From an uncultured Bacillaceae bacterium (GTDB lineage Bacteria; Bacillota; Bacilli; Bacillales; Cytobacillaceae), in NCBI GenBank assembly GCA_937995745.1, contig CALKIU010000021.1:1-7699 (forward strand): a stretch of DNA of 7,699 nucleotides. The letters run 5' to 3'. Of the stretch, positions 5,838-7,699 are shown piece by piece. The notes beneath the pieces were generated by a model. The model did no database searches and was not told the origin of the DNA. It worked only from the letters and a program-made list of their open reading frames with translations. Both the position numbers and the translations under genes were made by a program. Each line of letters opens with the position of its first letter. Position 1 is the stretch's first letter.

Positions 5838-6980
5838 CCATGAAAGCCTGTCACTTTTTTAAAAATATCCGTGTCGCTCCCGAACATGTTTGCAAGTCTT
5901 CACCCGCCGGCGCAAAAAGGTTAACAAAATATTGAATGTAACAGAACGGACGTGAAAAAAGAACATTGCAGCAAAAACTCCATGAAAAAACTGTGCGCAA
6001 CCATGAAAGAAAATACTTCTGCAGAGAAAAACAGCGATGGAATTGCGAAAGTTGCGGCATTGATTATATCAAATGAGAGTGTGCATGTTCTCTGAAAGAA
6101 CATTTTGAAACGACGGCTCGAACAGATGGTGATGCTCCCTTCAATTGATTTATTCGGGCAATGGCATACTTGAAAATTATGGTGGGAAGGTACTGCCAAA
6201 CAAAAAAATAGACAGAACGGTCCGAATTTCGATGTAGAAAAATTGGGTATGGCGCAACTATACGGACGCCTCTCTTGAATTCGCAGTTGAATCCAGGAAA
6301 GTGGCCACGGAACCGTCTGAAAACTTTGAAAAAGGCTGTGCGCCAAAAAAGTGAACATTGCAGATTTTTTTATTTTCAGGACAGCACAAAAATAAGAAAG
6401 TTCAAGCGAATTGGGTAAAATCCATATCCCGATTCGCTTTTTTTCCGGAAAAACATTGTTCCTTGATTGCAAGTTGGGGTGCACAAATGTGTTTTAACCG
6501 ATCATTTGTAATAATATCCCCTAGCCGGAAAAAGTGGTTCTCACATTTAGTAGTGGAATATGGGGGAACGGGAAGCCGGAACTTAAAATCCTCCATGTCA
6601 TTAGCAAAAATCGACTCCAAAGTGGTGAAAAATAGGATGTAAGTATGATAGATCCAATTGTCTGAATATTATACTCTTGGGTCATGTGATAAAAATGAAA
6701 CAGCCCGATTCCTGTTTTATGAAGGTTTCCGATGAATGAAGAAGAGCGTCTATAAATCGGCCTGACGGACCAAGGAAATTTTTGAAGCAAACGGTTTCAG
6801 CCGGTCTTTACAAAAATCCGGGTGATCAAGGGGCTTTTATGAATTTGTTCGAGTGAAAGGGTGCCAAAAACGATACTAAGCCGATATCGGCATTCAAGCC
6901 GGAAAAATATAAAGGTCTTACCGGAAGGAAAAACAACTCTGCTGACCCTTGTTCTTTGGGAGACTTTCGAATAAAAACAA
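5838..6980 (+). other. 1.1-kb stretch without a convincing gene; possibly decayed coding DNA
   Basis: The plus strand is purine-rich, as Bacillaceae coding strands often are, yet every plus frame is broken. In one frame, stretches such as RKYFCREKQRWNCESCGIDY (upstream of 6075) and SAFKPEKYKGLTGRKNN (upstream of 6940) read like protein but are cut by stops and have no starts or ribosome sites. The longest minus-strand frame (5921-6484) is rich in Phe, Ser, Cys and His, as expected for the antisense of purine-rich DNA, and also lacks a ribosome site. A plus-strand open frame at 6358-6642 is unrecognised and crosses the terminator at 6404. The stretch may be a gene graveyard, an untranslated RNA locus, or both. 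No transposase, tRNA or rRNA is evident. Confidence 0.45.
6404..6444 (+). terminator. Orphan plus-strand Rho-independent terminator
   Basis: AAGCGAATTGGG (6404-6415) pairs with CCCGATTCGCTT (6428-6439) through 12 positions including one G-U pair, with a 12-nt loop. The T7 run at 6438-6444 follows. This is as good as the other terminators in the window, yet no intact gene lies upstream of it for some 600 bases after the previous terminator at 5837. It implies a transcript from within 5838-6400, either a lost gene or a noncoding RNA. Confidence 0.82.
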
Positions 6981-7152
6981 ATGAAAAACTATGAAATCAC
7001 CCGCCACGGCGCGAGTTTCACAGATACAAGGAACGCGGCAAAATATGGATAGTGTTATTCGGAAGAAACGTTCATCAATGTTCCATTCGCCGTGGTTCGC
7101 AACCTTGGATGATGAGGCTTTTTCAAAGACATTGGCGGAAAAGGACGTGTAA
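6981..7152 (+). pseudogene. Short degraded coding stretch just upstream of the 156-residue gene
   Basis: An ATG at 6981 opens MKNYEITRHGASFTDTRNAA and stops at a TAG after 23 residues. The same frame beyond the stop reads EETFINVPFAVVRNL. It could then join the neighbouring frame to give DDEAFSKTLAEKDV, ending at tandem TAA codons (7150-7155). Alternatively, an uninterrupted 53-residue frame runs from an ATG at 6991 to the same stop and needs no repair. Neither start has a ribosome site. The stop is only 7 nt before the next gene, as in an operon. No family is recognised. The true reading cannot be decided from this sequence alone, so this is a weak call. Confidence 0.35.
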
Positions 7153-7159
7153 TAAGAAA

Positions 7160-7630
7160 ATGTATATCATCGCATTTCAAATTGAAATTTCCGACCATGA
7201 GAACAAGCAGATTTTAGAGGATTATTCATGGTGGCCCGAACTTGTCAAAAAAATCGCTTCCAAAGCAGACAAATTTGAGATCCGCTGCTGGCCCGACGAA
7301 CCGGAAGCGATTGCCACAGGGCAGCGGTTCGGCAGACAAATCGAAAACAAGAGAACAACCGAAGCTGTATTCAAAGGCCCGATTACGGAAGCTTTTTTAC
7401 AACACATTTGCCGTGATTATTTGGACGAAGCCGGTGCCCTTAAATGGTTTACCTTAAATCTTTATCGCGGAGAAGAAGGGCTCTTTCATTCAGGACATTA
7501 CGGCAGCGAACCGGTCGTTTACGTAAAAACGAAAGAAGAAATGCAACAATTAAAAGAGTGGAGCAAACAGTACCCGGCCATCTGGCGGGTGGATGTGTAT
7601 AAGCACCCTCAAAAGGAAGCAGGGCTTTAA
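7160..7630 (+). CDS. Uncharacterised 156-residue cytoplasmic protein
   Basis: The product is 156 residues with no signal peptide or membrane helix. Composition is balanced and acidic/aromatic, with clear coding character. Visible marks are a WW pair at 24-25 (DYSWWPELVKK), IRCWPDEPEA (41-50), a central FKGPITEAFLQHI segment, ALKWFTLNLYRGEEG (93-107) and HYGSEPVVYVKTKEE (113-127), ending in IWRVDVYKHP. Alternating beta strands and helices are likely. I do not recognise the family. Compact acidic single-domain proteins downstream of broken fragments are sometimes immunity proteins of polymorphic toxin loci, but nothing here proves that. The start at 7160 is chosen because upstream in-frame codons look non-coding (Arg/Trp/Gln-rich). 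AAAAGGA lies about 15 nt upstream, a long spacing. Its start is 7 nt after the stop of the degraded stretch before it. Confidence 0.8.
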   Translation: MYIIAFQIEISDHENKQILEDYSWWPELVKKIASKADKFEIRCWPDEPEAIATGQRFGRQIENKRTTEAVFKGPITEAFLQHICRDYLDEAGALKWFTLNLYRGEEGLFHSGHYGSEPVVYVKTKEEMQQLKEWSKQYPAIWRVDVYKHPQKEAGL

Positions 7631-7699
7631 CTCTCCGGCCATTTACTCCATCCGGCAGATGGTTGCGTGGGAAACCGTTAGAAATTCTATATCAAAGTC

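Noticed and set aside
5952..6095. Plus-strand 47-codon frame starting GTG (VKKEHCSKNS...)
   Set aside because: No Shine-Dalgarno site, no family resemblance, and a similar competing frame overlaps. It could be chance.
5961..6363. GAACATTGCAG present at 5961-5971 and 6353-6363 as possible ends of an element
   Set aside because: Only 11 bp shared in direct orientation, with no inverted ends, transposase or target duplication. Likely chance in A-rich DNA.
5921..6484. Minus-strand open frame of 187 codons
   Set aside because: Phe/Ser/Cys/His-rich translation typical of the antisense of purine-rich DNA. No ribosome site, no recognisable domain, and it crosses the plus-strand terminator.
1..7699. 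CRISPR array, tRNA, rRNA, insertion sequence or prophage genes
   Set aside because: No regularly spaced repeats, cloverleaf or rRNA-like segments, transposase or integrase motifs were seen on either strand.

Overview
The window looks like chromosomal DNA of a Bacillaceae-type Firmicute. The evidence is purine-rich Shine-Dalgarno sites (GGAGG, AAAGGGG), sigma-A style promoters, strong Rho-independent terminators with U-runs, and a lipoprotein deacetylase with the same architecture as Bacillus PdaC. The genus cannot be fixed from the sequence alone.

Layout. At 86-660 a minus-strand monocistronic unit encodes a 124-residue His/Cys-rich protein. It has a near-consensus promoter overlapped by two copies, in opposite orientation, of an exact 16-bp operator-like element, and a perfect-stem terminator. 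At 577-1048 a gene-free stretch holds that control region, an imperfect direct repeat and the leader of the next gene. At 1049-2491 a plus-strand gene encodes a PdaC-type lipoprotein polysaccharide deacetylase, and a bidirectional terminator follows at about 2647. At 2688-3941 lies a convergent minus-strand cluster. In transcription order it encodes a small secreted basic protein, a polytopic membrane protein and a small Cys-containing protein. The first two are each broken by an apparent single-base insertion. At 4307-5729 a plus-strand pair encodes a two-domain VOC (PhnB-like) protein and an SgcJ/EcaC-type SnoaL-like protein. The second is also frameshifted by one base, and a branched terminator closes the pair. 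At 5838-6980, about 1.1 kb holds no convincing gene but contains a strong orphan plus-strand terminator at 6404-6444. At 6981-7630 a degraded short coding stretch lies 7 nt upstream of an intact 156-residue gene of unknown function. Bases 1-85 and 7631-7699 show nothing I can support.

How the parts relate. PdaC acts on the cell wall from the outer face of the membrane. The VOC and SnoaL-like proteins are probably co-transcribed, but no substrate can be read from sequence. The secreted protein plus membrane protein arrangement is compatible with a toxin/immunity or secreted-factor/partner pair, but that is inference only. Three genes each need removal of exactly one base to restore a sensible full-length product. 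This points either to sequencing or assembly error or to local gene decay, and it should be settled before biology is read into the broken genes.
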